Positions 51,870 to 62,648 of a DNA stretch of 64,000 nucleotides are shown here, one piece after another. A program made the translations under genes and the position numbers. A model generated the notes under the pieces. That model worked only from the letters and a program-made list of their open reading frames with translations. It did not search any database and had not been told where the DNA came from. Every line of letters starts with the position of its first letter. The stretch's first letter is position 1. The stretch comes from Pseudomonas cavernae (GTDB taxonomy: Bacteria; Pseudomonadota; Gammaproteobacteria; Pseudomonadales; Pseudomonadaceae), in assembly GCF_003595175.1 (NCBI RefSeq), contig NZ_CP032419.1, forward strand, positions 4,030,001 to 4,094,000, given 5' to 3'.

Positions 51870-54800
51870 CTAACGGGGTTTTTCGAACGGTTTCTGGAAA
51901 CTGATCTTGGGATTCTGCCAGGAACCGGTGACGCCGTACTGCACGCTGGCGAAGCGCGCGACCCGGTTGCCCAGCAGCTTGTCGACCACGAACAGCGCAC
52001 CGCCGATGGCCGGGGCGCCGACGATCAAGGCGGCCAGCGGCAGGTTGTTGGTGAGCGGCAGGGTCACCAGCAGCTTGGCGTTGACCCGGTCATTGGCCAT
52101 GTCCAGCGTGCCATCCAGCTCCAGATTGCTCGACGGGCCGGTGAGTTTCACCGGCTCGCGGGTCACATAGACGCCCTCGCTGCCCACCAGCAGGCCTTCC
52201 ACCCGGTCATAGCTCAGGCCCTTGCCGAGGATATCGGAGAAGTCCAGGCGCAGCCGGCGGCCGATCGAGTTGAAGTTGAGCAGCCCGAACACCCGCAGTG
52301 CCTGGGCGCCGCCTTCCACTTCGACGAACTGGCCCTTGCGCAGGTTGGGATCGAGGCTGCCGGAAAAGCGCTTGAGGCTGATCCAAGCCGGCGAGCCGGG
52401 CCAGCGACCGTCTGCATCCAGGCGGAAACTCTGGCTGGTGACGTTGGGGGCGAAGTTCCACGCCTGCAGCACATCGGCAAGGTTGCCCCCCTTGACCCGG
52501 CCCTTGTACCAGCTGCTGGTCGCCCCCGGCTCGCCCTCCCAGCCGGCACTGCCGCTGACCTGCAGACCCTTGAGGTTGAGATTCAGCTCATTGAAGGCGA
52601 CCCCCTTGGGCGTCGGGCGGGCCTTCAGCGCCCAGGCGCCCAGCGGGCTGTCGCCCTGCAGGACCTGGGCGATCTGGATATCCAGCGCCGGAATCTGCCG
52701 CGGGTCAACTGCCGCCAGCGGATCCGGAGCGTCTTTCTCGACTTGCGCCTTCGGCTCGGCGGCAGGCAGACGCAGGCGCTCGAGGTTGACCGCAATCGGC
52801 GCCACGCCGGAGTCCGGCAGCACCAGGCGTCCGGTGACCTGGCTGCTGGCGAGGTTCACCGCCCAGCTGGCATTGCCGCGCGCCAGTTGCACCTTGAGGC
52901 CGTCGAGGCTGCTGCCGAACCCCTGGAACTTGTCGATCTGCAGGTCGGCGCTGCTCAACAGCTGCTTGGCCGCGTCGCTCTGCCCGCTGGCGTAGCGCTT
53001 GGCCAGCACCTGCCAGGCACCCCAATCCAGCTCGCTGAGCCGGCCCTTGACGCGCAGGCCCTGAGTGGCCGGCAAGCTGGCGGAACCACCGCCGAGCAGC
53101 AGCTCGCCGCGCCCGGCGCTCAGTTCTCCGACCGGAGCGGCCACGGCCAGGCTGGCCAGGTCGGCATAGTCCAGCCAGTAGCGCCGCTCCGCGCCTTGCA
53201 AGGTCATGCGCCATTGCGCGGTGCGCTCCTGCTCGGCGGCTTTGCCGAACGGCGGCGGCAGGTCGATGGCCAGCCCCTTGAGCGTGGAACCTATGCGCAG
53301 CTGACTGTCGGCACCACTCAAAGTCAGCTCGAGCCGATATGGCAAGCTGCCGGACAGCGGCAGCGGCTGGCTCACCGCCAGCCAGTCGGTCAGGCTCTGC
53401 AGTGCCACCTGACCGGTGGCCTCGATGCGTGTCAGGTTACGCCCCCGGCCGCCCGCCACCACCGCCTTAGCCCGCACCGGCCGACCGAATACCTGGGCGC
53501 GGATATCCGGCGCACTGAGGCCACTGGCGCTATTGAAGTTGAACGCGCCTTGCAACTGGCTTAGCTCCAAGGCTGGACTGGCCAGCTTCAAACGGGCGCC
53601 CTGGGTGGCGAAATCCACCCCCACGTCCGGGGCCTGGCCCTTGTACAGCGGAATATCCAGTTTGAGCTTGCCCGTCAGCGGCCCCTCGCCCTGCCAGCCG
53701 GCAAAGATCGCGGCGGTACCGATCGGCGCCTCCTGAAGAATCTTCAGGCCATCCTGCACGCTGCTCTCCAGCTCGCCGTTCAGCAGCAGGTGCGGCACCT
53801 GGCCCGACTCGACATGCGGGACGGCGACGGCGACGTCGTGGACCCGGCTGTCGAGCAGGCGTCCTTCGGCCAGCTGCACGCGCACCCCAGCGTCCTCGAT
53901 GAACACCTCGCCGCGCGCCTGGCGCAACCGCGGCCAGCCCGGCTGGAAGGCCAGCTCAGCGTCATGGGTCTTGAAGAACAGGCTGATGCTGCGTGCGGTG
54001 TCTTCGGCGCCCTTGTTCAGCGAGCCCTGATACTGGAAATAGCCCTGATCGACGACGCCGGCGCGGATCGCGCTCTTCAGCCAGTCGGCCAACTGTGGGC
54101 TGAAGCCCGGCGACAGGGTCGGCAGGTACTTCTCGGTATAGCGGGCATCGCCGTCACGCATGCCGACCCGCAGGTCCATGTAGTCCTCGGCAGCCGGATC
54201 GCGCATCAGACGTATGAGCATGTCGCCAGCCAGCTTGCCTTCTTCACCCAGCAGTTGCAGGTAGGGACTGCGCAGGGTGAAGGCCTGGTCGTCGAGGCGC
54301 CAGAACAGCTGGGCATTGGCCTGGCGGTACTGCCAGGACTGGGGAAATAGATGATGCAGGTGCAGGCTGAAGTTGTCCGTAGCCAGACGCAGTTCGCCCT
54401 GACCAAGATCGCCGGCGAGGCTGCCGCTGACATTCTTGGCGGCCGGAATCTCCTTATAGGCCTCGATGCCCAGGTGATCGAGATTGCTGGCGAACTGCAG
54501 GCGCTGCGCCAGCTCCGCCTGCGGCCGGTAGTCGAGCTGCAGGTTGCGCAGGGTGCCCTGCGGCTGCAGCCCGGCGAGATAGGCCGCGGCGCTTTCCGGC
54601 AACGGCGCCAGCGCCTGCACCAACGGCAGCAGCGGGCCGAGCTCGAGGCGATCGGCGCTCAGCTGCCAGTGCTCACCTTCCTCGCCGCGGGCGGCACGCT
54701 GGGTCAAACCCAACTGCGCCTCGCCCCAGCGATTTTCGCCGAGGCTCATGGCCAGCGAATCGAACAGCAGCTGGAAGCCCTGTTGGTCGCGGGTGAAATA

Positions 54801-55697
54801 GGCGTTCAGCGCCAGGTCCTGCACCGTCACTGGCTTACGCTCGGCATAGGCGCCGGTCAACTCCGGCGCATGCAGGCGCAGCACGCCGCGTTGCAGCTGG
54901 CCTCCGGCGGCGCTCAGCCAGAGTTCGCCGCCGGCCTGTAGATGCTTGAGCCGCCAGCCGCGCATGAGGCTCTCCGGCAACCAGCGCGCCCAGTCGCTCT
55001 GCGGCAGGCTGACATACAACTCGGCGCTGGATTGGCGCCAGGCCTTGGCGTTCAGCCGGGCGCGCAGATTCAGTGCCAGCGGCTGGCCATCCGGCAGGGT
55101 CAGGCGGCCATCCAGGCGCTGACGCAGGCCGCTACGCAAGCTGAGGTTGACGTAGGTGAAGCTGACTGGCGCCGCATCCAGCGGCTCGAGGGTGAACTGG
55201 CTATCGTGCAGCGACAGGCGGGCGATCTTCTTCAGCTGACCGAGCACCTGGCCGAGGTCGAGCGGCGCCGACCCTGGCTGGCGGGCCGGCAAGCCTTCCA
55301 GGGCCCAGCTGCCATCGTCGTGCTGCCTGAGGCTGAGCTGCAGCCCCTCGACTTCCAGTGCACTGAGTCGTGGCTCGCGCTCCAGCAGGCTGGCCAGCAC
55401 ATCCGGCACCACCCGCACTTGGTCCAGACGCACCAGGCTGTCGCCTTCGCCGATCTGCACGTCATGGGCATACAACACCGGCGCGAAGTCGTGCCAACGT
55501 CCCTCCAGGCTGCCGATGGTCAGCGGCAGGCCAAGCGCCTGCTGTGCCTTGCTCTCCACCTCGGCGCGGTAATCCGCAACCCAAGGCATCAGCTCGCGGC
55601 CGAGGCTGACATACAGCGCCGCCAGCACCAGCAGCAGGGCGCACAGGCCAAGCCCCCAGCGCAGTGCGGCACCCAGCCAACCCGCCAGACGGGCCAT
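51870..55697 (-). CDS. yhdP: YhdP, AsmA-like giant envelope protein
   Basis: Inner-membrane protein that spans the periplasm and moves phospholipid to the outer membrane with TamB and YdbH in E. coli. It has 1275 residues, the family's usual size: an N-terminal membrane segment (about 12-30, LRWGLGLCALLLVLAALYVSL), then an almost continuous run of beta-rich repeats with the DUF3971/AsmA_2 type C-terminus (LDGTLDMANDRVNAKLLVTLPL). One long frame with no break. 23 bp after rng. Confidence 0.95.
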   Translation of the reverse strand: MARLAGWLGAALRWGLGLCALLLVLAALYVSLGRELMPWVADYRAEVESKAQQALGLPLTIGSLEGRWHDFAPVLYAHDVQIGEGDSLVRLDQVRVVPDVLASLLEREPRLSALEVEGLQLSLRQHDDGSWALEGLPARQPGSAPLDLGQVLGQLKKIARLSLHDSQFTLEPLDAAPVSFTYVNLSLRSGLRQRLDGRLTLPDGQPLALNLRARLNAKAWRQSSAELYVSLPQSDWARWLPESLMRGWRLKHLQAGGELWLSAAGGQLQRGVLRLHAPELTGAYAERKPVTVQDLALNAYFTRDQQGFQLLFDSLAMSLGENRWGEAQLGLTQRAARGEEGEHWQLSADRLELGPLLPLVQALAPLPESAAAYLAGLQPQGTLRNLQLDYRPQAELAQRLQFASNLDHLGIEAYKEIPAAKNVSGSLAGDLGQGELRLATDNFSLHLHHLFPQSWQYRQANAQLFWRLDDQAFTLRSPYLQLLGEEGKLAGDMLIRLMRDPAAEDYMDLRVGMRDGDARYTEKYLPTLSPGFSPQLADWLKSAIRAGVVDQGYFQYQGSLNKGAEDTARSISLFFKTHDAELAFQPGWPRLRQARGEVFIEDAGVRVQLAEGRLLDSRVHDVAVAVPHVESGQVPHLLLNGELESSVQDGLKILQEAPIGTAAIFAGWQGEGPLTGKLKLDIPLYKGQAPDVGVDFATQGARLKLASPALELSQLQGAFNFNSASGLSAPDIRAQVFGRPVRAKAVVAGGRGRNLTRIEATGQVALQSLTDWLAVSQPLPLSGSLPYRLELTLSGADSQLRIGSTLKGLAIDLPPPFGKAAEQERTAQWRMTLQGAERRYWLDYADLASLAVAAPVGELSAGRGELLLGGGSASLPATQGLRVKGRLSELDWGAWQVLAKRYASGQSDAAKQLLSSADLQIDKFQGFGSSLDGLKVQLARGNASWAVNLASSQVTGRLVLPDSGVAPIAVNLERLRLPAAEPKAQVEKDAPDPLAAVDPRQIPALDIQIAQVLQGDSPLGAWALKARPTPKGVAFNELNLNLKGLQVSGSAGWEGEPGATSSWYKGRVKGGNLADVLQAWNFAPNVTSQSFRLDADGRWPGSPAWISLKRFSGSLDPNLRKGQFVEVEGGAQALRVFGLLNFNSIGRRLRLDFSDILGKGLSYDRVEGLLVGSEGVYVTREPVKLTGPSSNLELDGTLDMANDRVNAKLLVTLPLTNNLPLAALIVGAPAIGGALFVVDKLLGNRVARFASVQYGVTGSWQNPKISFQKPFEKPR

Positions 55698-55720
55698 GTC
55701 AGCAAGCGCCCGGCGCGGGC

Positions 55721-57178
55721 TCAGAGCAGCACGACATCGTATTGCTCCTGGGAATACATGCTCTCGACCTGGAACTTGATGGTGCGGCCGATGAAGGCCT
55801 CGAGATCGGCGACGTTGCCCGACTCCTCATCGAGCAGGCGGTCGACCACCTTCTGGTTGGCCAGCACCCTGTAGCCCTCGGCCTGATAGGCGCGTGCCTC
55901 GCGGAGGATCTCGCGGAAGATCTCGTAGCAGATGGTTTCCGCGGTCTTCAGCTTGCCGCGCCCCTGGCAGCAGCTGCACGGCTCGCAGAGGATCTGCTCG
56001 AGGCTCTCGCGGGTGCGCTTGCGGGTCATCTGCACCAGGCCCAGTTCGGTGATGCCGATGATGTTGGTCTTGGCATGGTCGCGCTCGAGCTGCTTCTCCA
56101 GGGTGCGCAGGACCTGGCGCTGGTGCTCCTCGTCCTCCATGTCGATGAAGTCGATGATGATGATCCCGCCGAGATTGCGCAGGCGCAGCTGGCGGGCGAT
56201 GGCGGTGGCCGCCTCGAGGTTGGTCTTGAAGATGGTCTCTTCGAGGGTGCGATGACCGACGAAGGCGCCGGTATTGACGTCGATGGTGGTCATCGCCTCG
56301 GCCGGGTCGATGATCAGGTAGCCGCCGGACTTCAGCGGCACCTTGCGCTCAAGGGCGCGCTGGATCTCGTCCTCGACGCCATAAAGGTCGAAGATCGGCC
56401 GCTCGCCCGGATAATGCTCGAGGCGGTCGGCAACCTCGGGCATCAGCTCGCTGACGAACTGGACGACCTTCTGGAAGGTCTCGCGCGAGTCGATGCGCAG
56501 CTTCTCGGTGCGCAGGCTGACCAGATCACGAAGCGCGCGCAGGGCCAGGCTGAGATCCTCGTAGATCACCGAAGGGGTCGGCGCGGTCTTGATCTGGGTG
56601 GCGATCTGCTCCCACAGCCGGCGCAGGTAGCGGATGTCGGCGAGGATCTCGTCGGCCCCCACGCCATCGGCGGCGGTGCGCAGGATGAAGCCACCGCCGT
56701 CCTGGATGCCTTCGACTGCCACGCAATCGGCGACCACTTGTTTGAGGCGTTCGCGCTCGGCCTCATCCTCGATACGCAGGGAGATACCGACATGGCTGGT
56801 GCGCGGCATGTACACCAGATAGCGCGAGGGAATCGACAGCTGGGTGGTCAGGCGCGCGCCCTTGCTGCCGATGGGGTCCTTGGTGACCTGCACCACCAGG
56901 CTTTGGCCCTCATGGACCAGGGCGCTGATGGTTTCCACCGCGCTGCCCTCGCGGCTGGAAATTTCCGAGGCGTGGATGAACGCGGCGCGGTCCAAACCGA
57001 TGTCGACGAACGCCGCCTGCATGCCCGGCAGCACCCGCGCCACCTTGCCCTTGTAGATATTGCCGACGATGCCGCGGCGCTGGGTGCGCTCGACATGCAC
57101 CTCCTGCAGCACACCGTTCTCCACCACCGCTACCCGCGACTCCATCGGCGTGATGTTGATCAGAATCTCTTCACTCAT
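55721..57178 (-). CDS. rng: Ribonuclease G
   Basis: Endoribonuclease for 16S rRNA 5' maturation and mRNA decay. It has 485 residues: an S1 domain near 35-125 ([21 protein letters not shown]), the RNase E/G catalytic region with [18 protein letters not shown] and [15 protein letters not shown] (Asp pair), and the Cys-rich [11 protein letters not shown] (about 404-414) where the zinc-link Cys lie. The ORF's upstream 62 codons run through maf and are dropped. It overlaps maf by 8 bp. Confidence 0.96.
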   Translation of the reverse strand: MSEEILINITPMESRVAVVENGVLQEVHVERTQRRGIVGNIYKGKVARVLPGMQAAFVDIGLDRAAFIHASEISSREGSAVETISALVHEGQSLVVQVTKDPIGSKGARLTTQLSIPSRYLVYMPRTSHVGISLRIEDEAERERLKQVVADCVAVEGIQDGGGFILRTAADGVGADEILADIRYLRRLWEQIATQIKTAPTPSVIYEDLSLALRALRDLVSLRTEKLRIDSRETFQKVVQFVSELMPEVADRLEHYPGERPIFDLYGVEDEIQRALERKVPLKSGGYLIIDPAEAMTTIDVNTGAFVGHRTLEETIFKTNLEAATAIARQLRLRNLGGIIIIDFIDMEDEEHQRQVLRTLEKQLERDHAKTNIIGITELGLVQMTRKRTRESLEQILCEPCSCCQGRGKLKTAETICYEIFREILREARAYQAEGYRVLANQKVVDRLLDEESGNVADLEAFIGRTIKFQVESMYSQEQYDVVLL

Positions 57179-57770
57179 GCGCAATTCCTTTCTGCCAACA
57201 TGGAATACCGAACCCGGCCAATAACTCCGCAGTCTCGCACAGCGGCAGACCGACCACCGCCGAATAGCTGCCGTGCAGAGCGCTGACGAACACCGCCGCC
57301 AGCCCTTGAATACCATAGCTACCAGCCTTGTCCTGCGGCTCGCCGGTGGCCCAGTAGGCCTCAAGCTCGCCGGTGCCGAGCGGGCGGAACTCTACCCGAC
57401 TGCTGACCACGCGGGCGACGCAACGCTGCGGGCTGGCCAGCGCCACCGCCGTCAGTACCTGGTGCTCGCGTCCGGACAAGGACTGCAAGGTGGCCAGGGC
57501 CTCGGCACGATCGCCCGGCTTGCCGAGAATCCGCCCATCGAGCACCACCGCCGTGTCGGCGCCAAGCACCACCGCCGCGCCGCTGGCCGGTAAGCGAGCC
57601 AGACCGGCAGCCGCCTTGGCCCGAGCCAAACGCTCGACATAGGCAGTTGGCGACTCATCGGCAAGGAGGCTTTCATCGACGTCGACGCCGAGGGTGACGA
57701 AGGGCACGCCGATCTGCGCCAGCAGTTCGCGCCGGCGCGGCGACCCCGAGGCCAGATAAAGCGTGGCCAT
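57171..57770 (-). CDS. maf: Maf-like dTTP/UTP pyrophosphatase
   Basis: Nucleotide pyrophosphatase that hydrolyses non-canonical or excess nucleotides. It has 199 residues: [21 protein letters not shown] (here cited by [11 protein letters not shown]), [12 protein letters not shown] and a C-terminal [11 protein letters not shown]. The motif suits the YhdE type acting on dTTP/UTP; substrate is inferred. It stands between mreD and rng, as in E. coli. Confidence 0.94.
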   Translation of the reverse strand: MATLYLASGSPRRRELLAQIGVPFVTLGVDVDESLLADESPTAYVERLARAKAAAGLARLPASGAAVVLGADTAVVLDGRILGKPGDRAEALATLQSLSGREHQVLTAVALASPQRCVARVVSSRVEFRPLGTGELEAYWATGEPQDKAGSYGIQGLAAVFVSALHGSYSAVVGLPLCETAELLAGFGIPCWQKGIAHE

Positions 57771-57819
57771 GCGGACTTCTCCCTGTCGAACGGTACGGGC
57801 CGCCAGAACGGCGGCCCAC

Positions 57820-58308
57820 TCAATTGACGTTTAGGCGCTGATGGATACCGCGCAAAATTGCACCGATCCATGGCCAGAGTAGCGCACTGACCAAGGCCGG
57901 TAATACGAAAGCGAGGGTCGGCGGACGATTGCCGGTGAGGGCGTTGAGCCATAGCTGCACCAGCTGGGCGATGCCGAATACCACCAACAGCACCAGGCTC
58001 TGCTGCCACATGGGAAACATGCGCAGACGCTGATGGAGGTTCAGGACCAGGAAGGTGATCAGGGTCAGAATCAGCGCATTCTGGCCGAACAGGCTGCCGT
58101 ACAGCACGTCCTCGGCCAGCCCCAGCAACCAGGCGGTGGTCATCCCCACGCGGTGCGGCAGATACAGCACCCAGTAGGTGAGAAACAGCGCAACCCACAG
58201 GGGCCGGCCGATTTCCATGAAATTCGGCAGCGGCGAAACGCTGAGCAGCAAGGCCACCGCCAGACTCAGCCAGATCACCCAACCATTGCGCAGACGCTGG
58301 GTGGCCAT
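57820..58308 (-). CDS. mreD: MreD, rod-shape membrane protein
   Basis: Integral membrane protein of the elongasome with MreB, MreC and RodA. It has 162 residues with about five hydrophobic segments ([41 protein letters not shown]). Identity rests on size, topology and position. It overlaps mreC by 1 bp. Confidence 0.95.
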   Translation of the reverse strand: MATQRLRNGWVIWLSLAVALLLSVSPLPNFMEIGRPLWVALFLTYWVLYLPHRVGMTTAWLLGLAEDVLYGSLFGQNALILTLITFLVLNLHQRLRMFPMWQQSLVLLVVFGIAQLVQLWLNALTGNRPPTLAFVLPALVSALLWPWIGAILRGIHQRLNVN

Positions 58309-59312
58309 CAGTGCGCCCCTCCACGGTTGGCGGGACTAGTCGGCGTGGCTGGACTGGCCGGCAGCGGAGTAGCGGCTGCCGGCGCGGTTGGCGTGGCAGG
58401 CGCCGGAGCAGCGTCCGGCGCGCCGGCCGCCGGTACGGTGGACTGCTGTTCGCCCGCTTGCTGCCCGCTCTGCTGATCGGCCTTTTCCTGCGCCTCGCCG
58501 GAGTCGATGGCGCGCTGTTCGGGGCTGCGGGTATCGCTGAACACCAGCAGCATGTAGCGGCTGCGGTTCAGCGCGGCGGTCGGCACCGCGCGGACGATGG
58601 CGAACGGCTGGCCGGAATCGTGGATCACTTCCTTCACCGTGGCCACCGGATAGCCGGCGGGGAAGCGCTGGCCCAGGCCCGAGCTGACCAGCAGATCGCC
58701 TTCCTTGATATCCGCAGTGTCGGCGACATGGCGCAGCTCCAGACGCTCGGGGTTACCGGTGCCGCTGGCGATGGCGCGCAGGCCATTGCGATTGACCTGC
58801 ACCGGGATGCTGTGGGTGGTGTCGGTGAGCAGCAGGACCCGCGCGGTATAGGGCATGACTTCCACCACCTGACCCATCAGGCCGCGCGCATCGAGCACCG
58901 GCTGGCCGAGGAACACGCCATCCTTGCTGCCCTTGTCGATCAGGATGCGGTGGGTGAAGGGGTTGGGGTCGACACCGATCAGTTCGCCGACCAGCACCTT
59001 CTCGTCGACCAGCGCGGCGGAATTGAGCAACTCGCGCAGGCGCACGTTCTGCTCGGTCAGTGCCGCCAGCTTCTGCAAGCGGCGCTGCATCAGCAGGGAC
59101 TCGGCCTTGAGCTTCTCGTTTTCGGCCAGCAGGCTGCTGCGGCTGGTGAACTGCTCGGCGACGCCATCCCCGACCCGCACGGGCAAGTTGGCCATCCAGT
59201 AGAACGGGGTCAACACCAACCCCATCTGGCTGCGCATGGGCTTGAGCAGCTCGAGACGCGCATCGACCACCATCAGCGCAGCCGACAGCACAGCCAGCAC
59301 CAGCAGGCGCAC
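58308..59312 (-). CDS. mreC: MreC, rod-shape-determining periplasmic protein
   Basis: Bitopic elongasome protein that activates PBP2-RodA. It has 334 residues: a membrane segment (3-18), coiled coil (about 55-100, SLLAENEKLKAESLLMQRRL), two beta domains (about 105-265) with FTHRILIDKGSKDGVFLGQPVLDARGLMGQV. The last 50 or so residues are a low-complexity Ala/Pro/Thr/Gln tail, longer than in E. coli MreC. It is separated from mreB by 214 bp. Confidence 0.95.
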   Translation of the reverse strand: MRLLVLAVLSAALMVVDARLELLKPMRSQMGLVLTPFYWMANLPVRVGDGVAEQFTSRSSLLAENEKLKAESLLMQRRLQKLAALTEQNVRLRELLNSAALVDEKVLVGELIGVDPNPFTHRILIDKGSKDGVFLGQPVLDARGLMGQVVEVMPYTARVLLLTDTTHSIPVQVNRNGLRAIASGTGNPERLELRHVADTADIKEGDLLVSSGLGQRFPAGYPVATVKEVIHDSGQPFAIVRAVPTAALNRSRYMLLVFSDTRSPEQRAIDSGEAQEKADQQSGQQAGEQQSTVPAAGAPDAAPAPATPTAPAAATPLPASPATPTSPANRGGAH

Positions 59313-59462
59313 ACCCAGCGAAGGGCCCTTGGCGAACAGCGGTTTAATGGCCCGCTCCTCCCTCGCCGATAGTGGAATGCTTGCGCTTGTTCATACGGTG
59401 ATGGCAACCGGATCAGGGTCTGATGGACGGAGTGTAAACACGACTGCACCCCTGACACACGA

Positions 59463-59484
59463 CGGGCCCGCCGAGGCGGGCCCG
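59463..59484. other. GC hairpin between mreB and mreC
   Basis: CGGGCCCGCC and GGCGGGCCCG are a perfect 10-bp inverted repeat with a 2-nt loop in the 214-bp mreB-mreC gap. No T run follows on either strand. A stable hairpin here could lower mreCD expression relative to mreB or protect mreB mRNA. The rest of this gap shows nothing I can identify. Confidence 0.55.
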
Positions 59485-59526
59485 AGAGGCTGCAGCATGC
59501 GTGGGGCGCGGCGAAACACGCCAGCC

Positions 59527-60573
<1,047 letters not shown>

Positions 60574-60618
60574 CTAGGGAATGCGTGGATGAAAATACGC
60601 AGGAAAAAAGTGCGGCAA

Positions 60619-60647
60619 ACTCTAACAACCATGGGCCTTTTGGGCAA
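60619..60647 (-). promoter_or_regulatory. Sigma-70 promoter of mreB
   Basis: Minus-strand TTGCCC (60647-60642) and TAGAGT (60624-60619), 17-bp spacing, would give a start near 60612 and a leader of about 48 nt to ATG 60564. The -35 overlaps the expected -35 region of the divergent gatC promoter. Confidence 0.55.
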
Positions 60648-60667
60648 CCCGCGCGTTGTGCTAAATT
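60639..60667 (+). promoter_or_regulatory. Candidate promoter of gatCAB
   Basis: TGCTAAATT gives an extended -10 (TG one base before TAAATT at 60662-60667); the hexamer 17 bp upstream (TTTGGG, 60639) is weak, as is common with extended -10 promoters. The start would be near 60674, about 110 nt before gatC. No other signal is obvious in the 219-bp divergent gap. Confidence 0.45.
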
Positions 60668-60783
60668 GCCGGTTTTTCCGGGCTTTACCGCCCACAATCG
60701 CGGCCTATGACCGCCCCCACGGGGTTCCGTTCCCCGCCTGCTTTTCGCAAGGTCAGCCGCTCGCCTTCCTCTGGAGAATCCCG

Positions 60784-61071
60784 ATGGCGCTTGAACGCTC
60801 CGAGGTGGAAAAAATCGCTCATCTGGCCCGATTGGGTCTGAACGAGGCGGAAATTCCACGCACCACCGAGACCCTCAACAACATCCTCGGTCTGATTGAC
60901 CAGATGCAGGCGGTCGATACCGACGGCATCGACCCCCTGGCCCACCCGCTGGAGGCCACCCAACGCCTACGCGCCGACCTGGTCACCGAAAGCGACCAGC
61001 GCGACGCCTACCAGGCCATCGCCCCGGCCGTGGAAAACGGCCTGTACCTCGTGCCGAAAGTCATCGATTAA
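60784..61071 (+). CDS. gatC: GatC, subunit C of Asp/Glu-tRNA amidotransferase
   Basis: Small subunit stabilising GatA-GatB. It has 95 residues, [19 protein letters not shown], with the helical N-terminal half and [14 protein letters not shown]-terminus of the family. The ORF extends 65 codons upstream without coding character; ATG 60784 follows a ggagaatc ribosome site. It is 15 bp before gatA. Confidence 0.96.
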   Translation: MALERSEVEKIAHLARLGLNEAEIPRTTETLNNILGLIDQMQAVDTDGIDPLAHPLEATQRLRADLVTESDQRDAYQAIAPAVENGLYLVPKVID

Positions 61072-61086
61072 AGGAAAGGGTTCCCC

Positions 61087-62538
61087 ATGCATCAATTGAC
61101 CCTGGCCGAGATCGCCCGCGGCCTCGCCGCCAAAAGCTTCTCCGCCGAAGAGCTGAGCCGCACCCTGCTGGCCCGTATCCAGCAGCTCGATCCGCAGCTG
61201 AACAGCTTTATCAGCATCACCGCAGAACTGGCCCTGCAGCAGGCCAAGGCCGCCGACGCCCGTCGCGCCGCCGGCGAGAACGGCGCGCTGCTCGGCGCGC
61301 CGATCGCCCACAAGGACCTGTTCTGCACTCAAGGCATCCGCACCAGCTGCGGCTCGAAGATCCTCGACAACTTCCAGGCGCCCTATAACGCCACCGTGGT
61401 CGACAAGCTCGCCGCCGCCGGTACCGTGACCCTCGGCAAGCTGAACATGGACGAGTTCGCCATGGGCTCGTCGAATGAGTCGAGCTACTACGGCGCGGTG
61501 AAGAACCCCTGGGACCTCGAGCGCGTGCCCGGCGGCTCCTCCGGCGGTTCCGCCGCGGCGGTGGCCGCGCGTCTGCTGCCGGCCGCCACCGGCACCGACA
61601 CCGGTGGCTCGATCCGCCAGCCGGCGGCGCTGACCAACCTCACCGGGATCAAGCCGACCTACGGCCGGGTGTCGCGCTGGGGCATGATCGCCTACGCCTC
61701 CAGCCTCGACCAGGGCGGCCCGCTGGCGCGCACCGCCGAGGACTGCGCGCTGCTGCTCGGCGGCATGGCCGGCTTCGATCCGAAGGACTCCACCAGCGTC
61801 GACCAGCCGGTGGACGACTACCTGGCCGCCCTCGCCCAGCCGTTGGCTGGCCTGCGCATCGGCCTGCCGAAGGAATACTTCGGCGCCGGCCTCGACAGCC
61901 GCATCGCCAGCGCGGTGCTGGCGGTGGTCGAGGAGCTGAAGAAGCTCGGCGCCACGGTCAAGGACATCAGCCTGCCGAACATGCAGCACGCCATCCCGGC
62001 CTACTATGTCATCGCCCCGGCCGAAGCCAGCTCCAACCTGTCGCGCTTCGACGGCGTGCGCTTCGGCTACCGCTGCGCCAACCCACAGAACCTCGAAGAC
62101 CTGTACAAGCGCTCGCGCGCCGAAGGCTTCGGCGAAGAGGTCAAGCGGCGCATCATGGTCGGCACCTACGCGCTGTCCGCCGGCTACTACGACGCCTACT
62201 ACCTGAAGGCGCAGAAGATCCGCCGACTGATCAAGAACGACTTCGTCAGCGCCTTCAGCGAGGTCGACGTGATCCTCGGCCCGACCACGCCGAACCCGGC
62301 CTGGAAGCTCGGCGAGAAGAACAACGACCCGGTCGCCCAGTACCTCGAAGACATCTACACCATCACCGCCAACCTCGCCGGCATCCCCGGCCTGTCGATG
62401 CCCGCCGGCTTCGTCGATGGCCTGCCAGTCGGTGTGCAGCTGCTCGCGCCATACTTCCAGGAAGGCCGCCTGCTCAACGTCGCCCATCAGTACCAGCAGG
62501 TCACCGACTGGCACAAACAAGCTCCGGCCGGCTTTTAA
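61087..62538 (+). CDS. gatA: GatA, glutaminase subunit of the tRNA-dependent amidotransferase
   Basis: Amidase that releases ammonia from glutamine for GatB. It has 483 residues of the amidase-signature family with the Ser-cisSer-Lys triad Lys76 (APIAHKDLF), Ser151 (GGSSGGS) and Ser175 ([12 protein letters not shown]). The GatCAB complex turns Asp-tRNA-Asn or Glu-tRNA-Gln into the amidated forms; pseudomonads usually need the Asn reaction. Confidence 0.98.
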   Translation: MHQLTLAEIARGLAAKSFSAEELSRTLLARIQQLDPQLNSFISITAELALQQAKAADARRAAGENGALLGAPIAHKDLFCTQGIRTSCGSKILDNFQAPYNATVVDKLAAAGTVTLGKLNMDEFAMGSSNESSYYGAVKNPWDLERVPGGSSGGSAAAVAARLLPAATGTDTGGSIRQPAALTNLTGIKPTYGRVSRWGMIAYASSLDQGGPLARTAEDCALLLGGMAGFDPKDSTSVDQPVDDYLAALAQPLAGLRIGLPKEYFGAGLDSRIASAVLAVVEELKKLGATVKDISLPNMQHAIPAYYVIAPAEASSNLSRFDGVRFGYRCANPQNLEDLYKRSRAEGFGEEVKRRIMVGTYALSAGYYDAYYLKAQKIRRLIKNDFVSAFSEVDVILGPTTPNPAWKLGEKNNDPVAQYLEDIYTITANLAGIPGLSMPAGFVDGLPVGVQLLAPYFQEGRLLNVAHQYQQVTDWHKQAPAGF

Positions 62539-62565
62539 GCCATGGCGCAGCCATGCAGCCCTTGC

Positions 62566-62590
62566 CCCTCGCCCTTGCACAGGGAGAGGG
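62566..62590. repeat. Short palindromic repeat between gatA and gatB
   Basis: CCCTCGCCCT-TGCAC-AGGGAGAGGG folds into a stem with one G-A mismatch, followed by GTGGCC and a second GGGAGAGGG. I recall closely similar intergenic sequence scattered in many pseudomonad and xanthomonad genomes. It separates gatA and gatB by 110 bp, whereas the genes are otherwise tightly packed. Confidence 0.6.
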
Positions 62591-62648
62591 TGGCCCGCAG
62601 GGTCGGGAGAGGGTTTGCCAAGGCAACACAGGATTGAGGAATACCACC

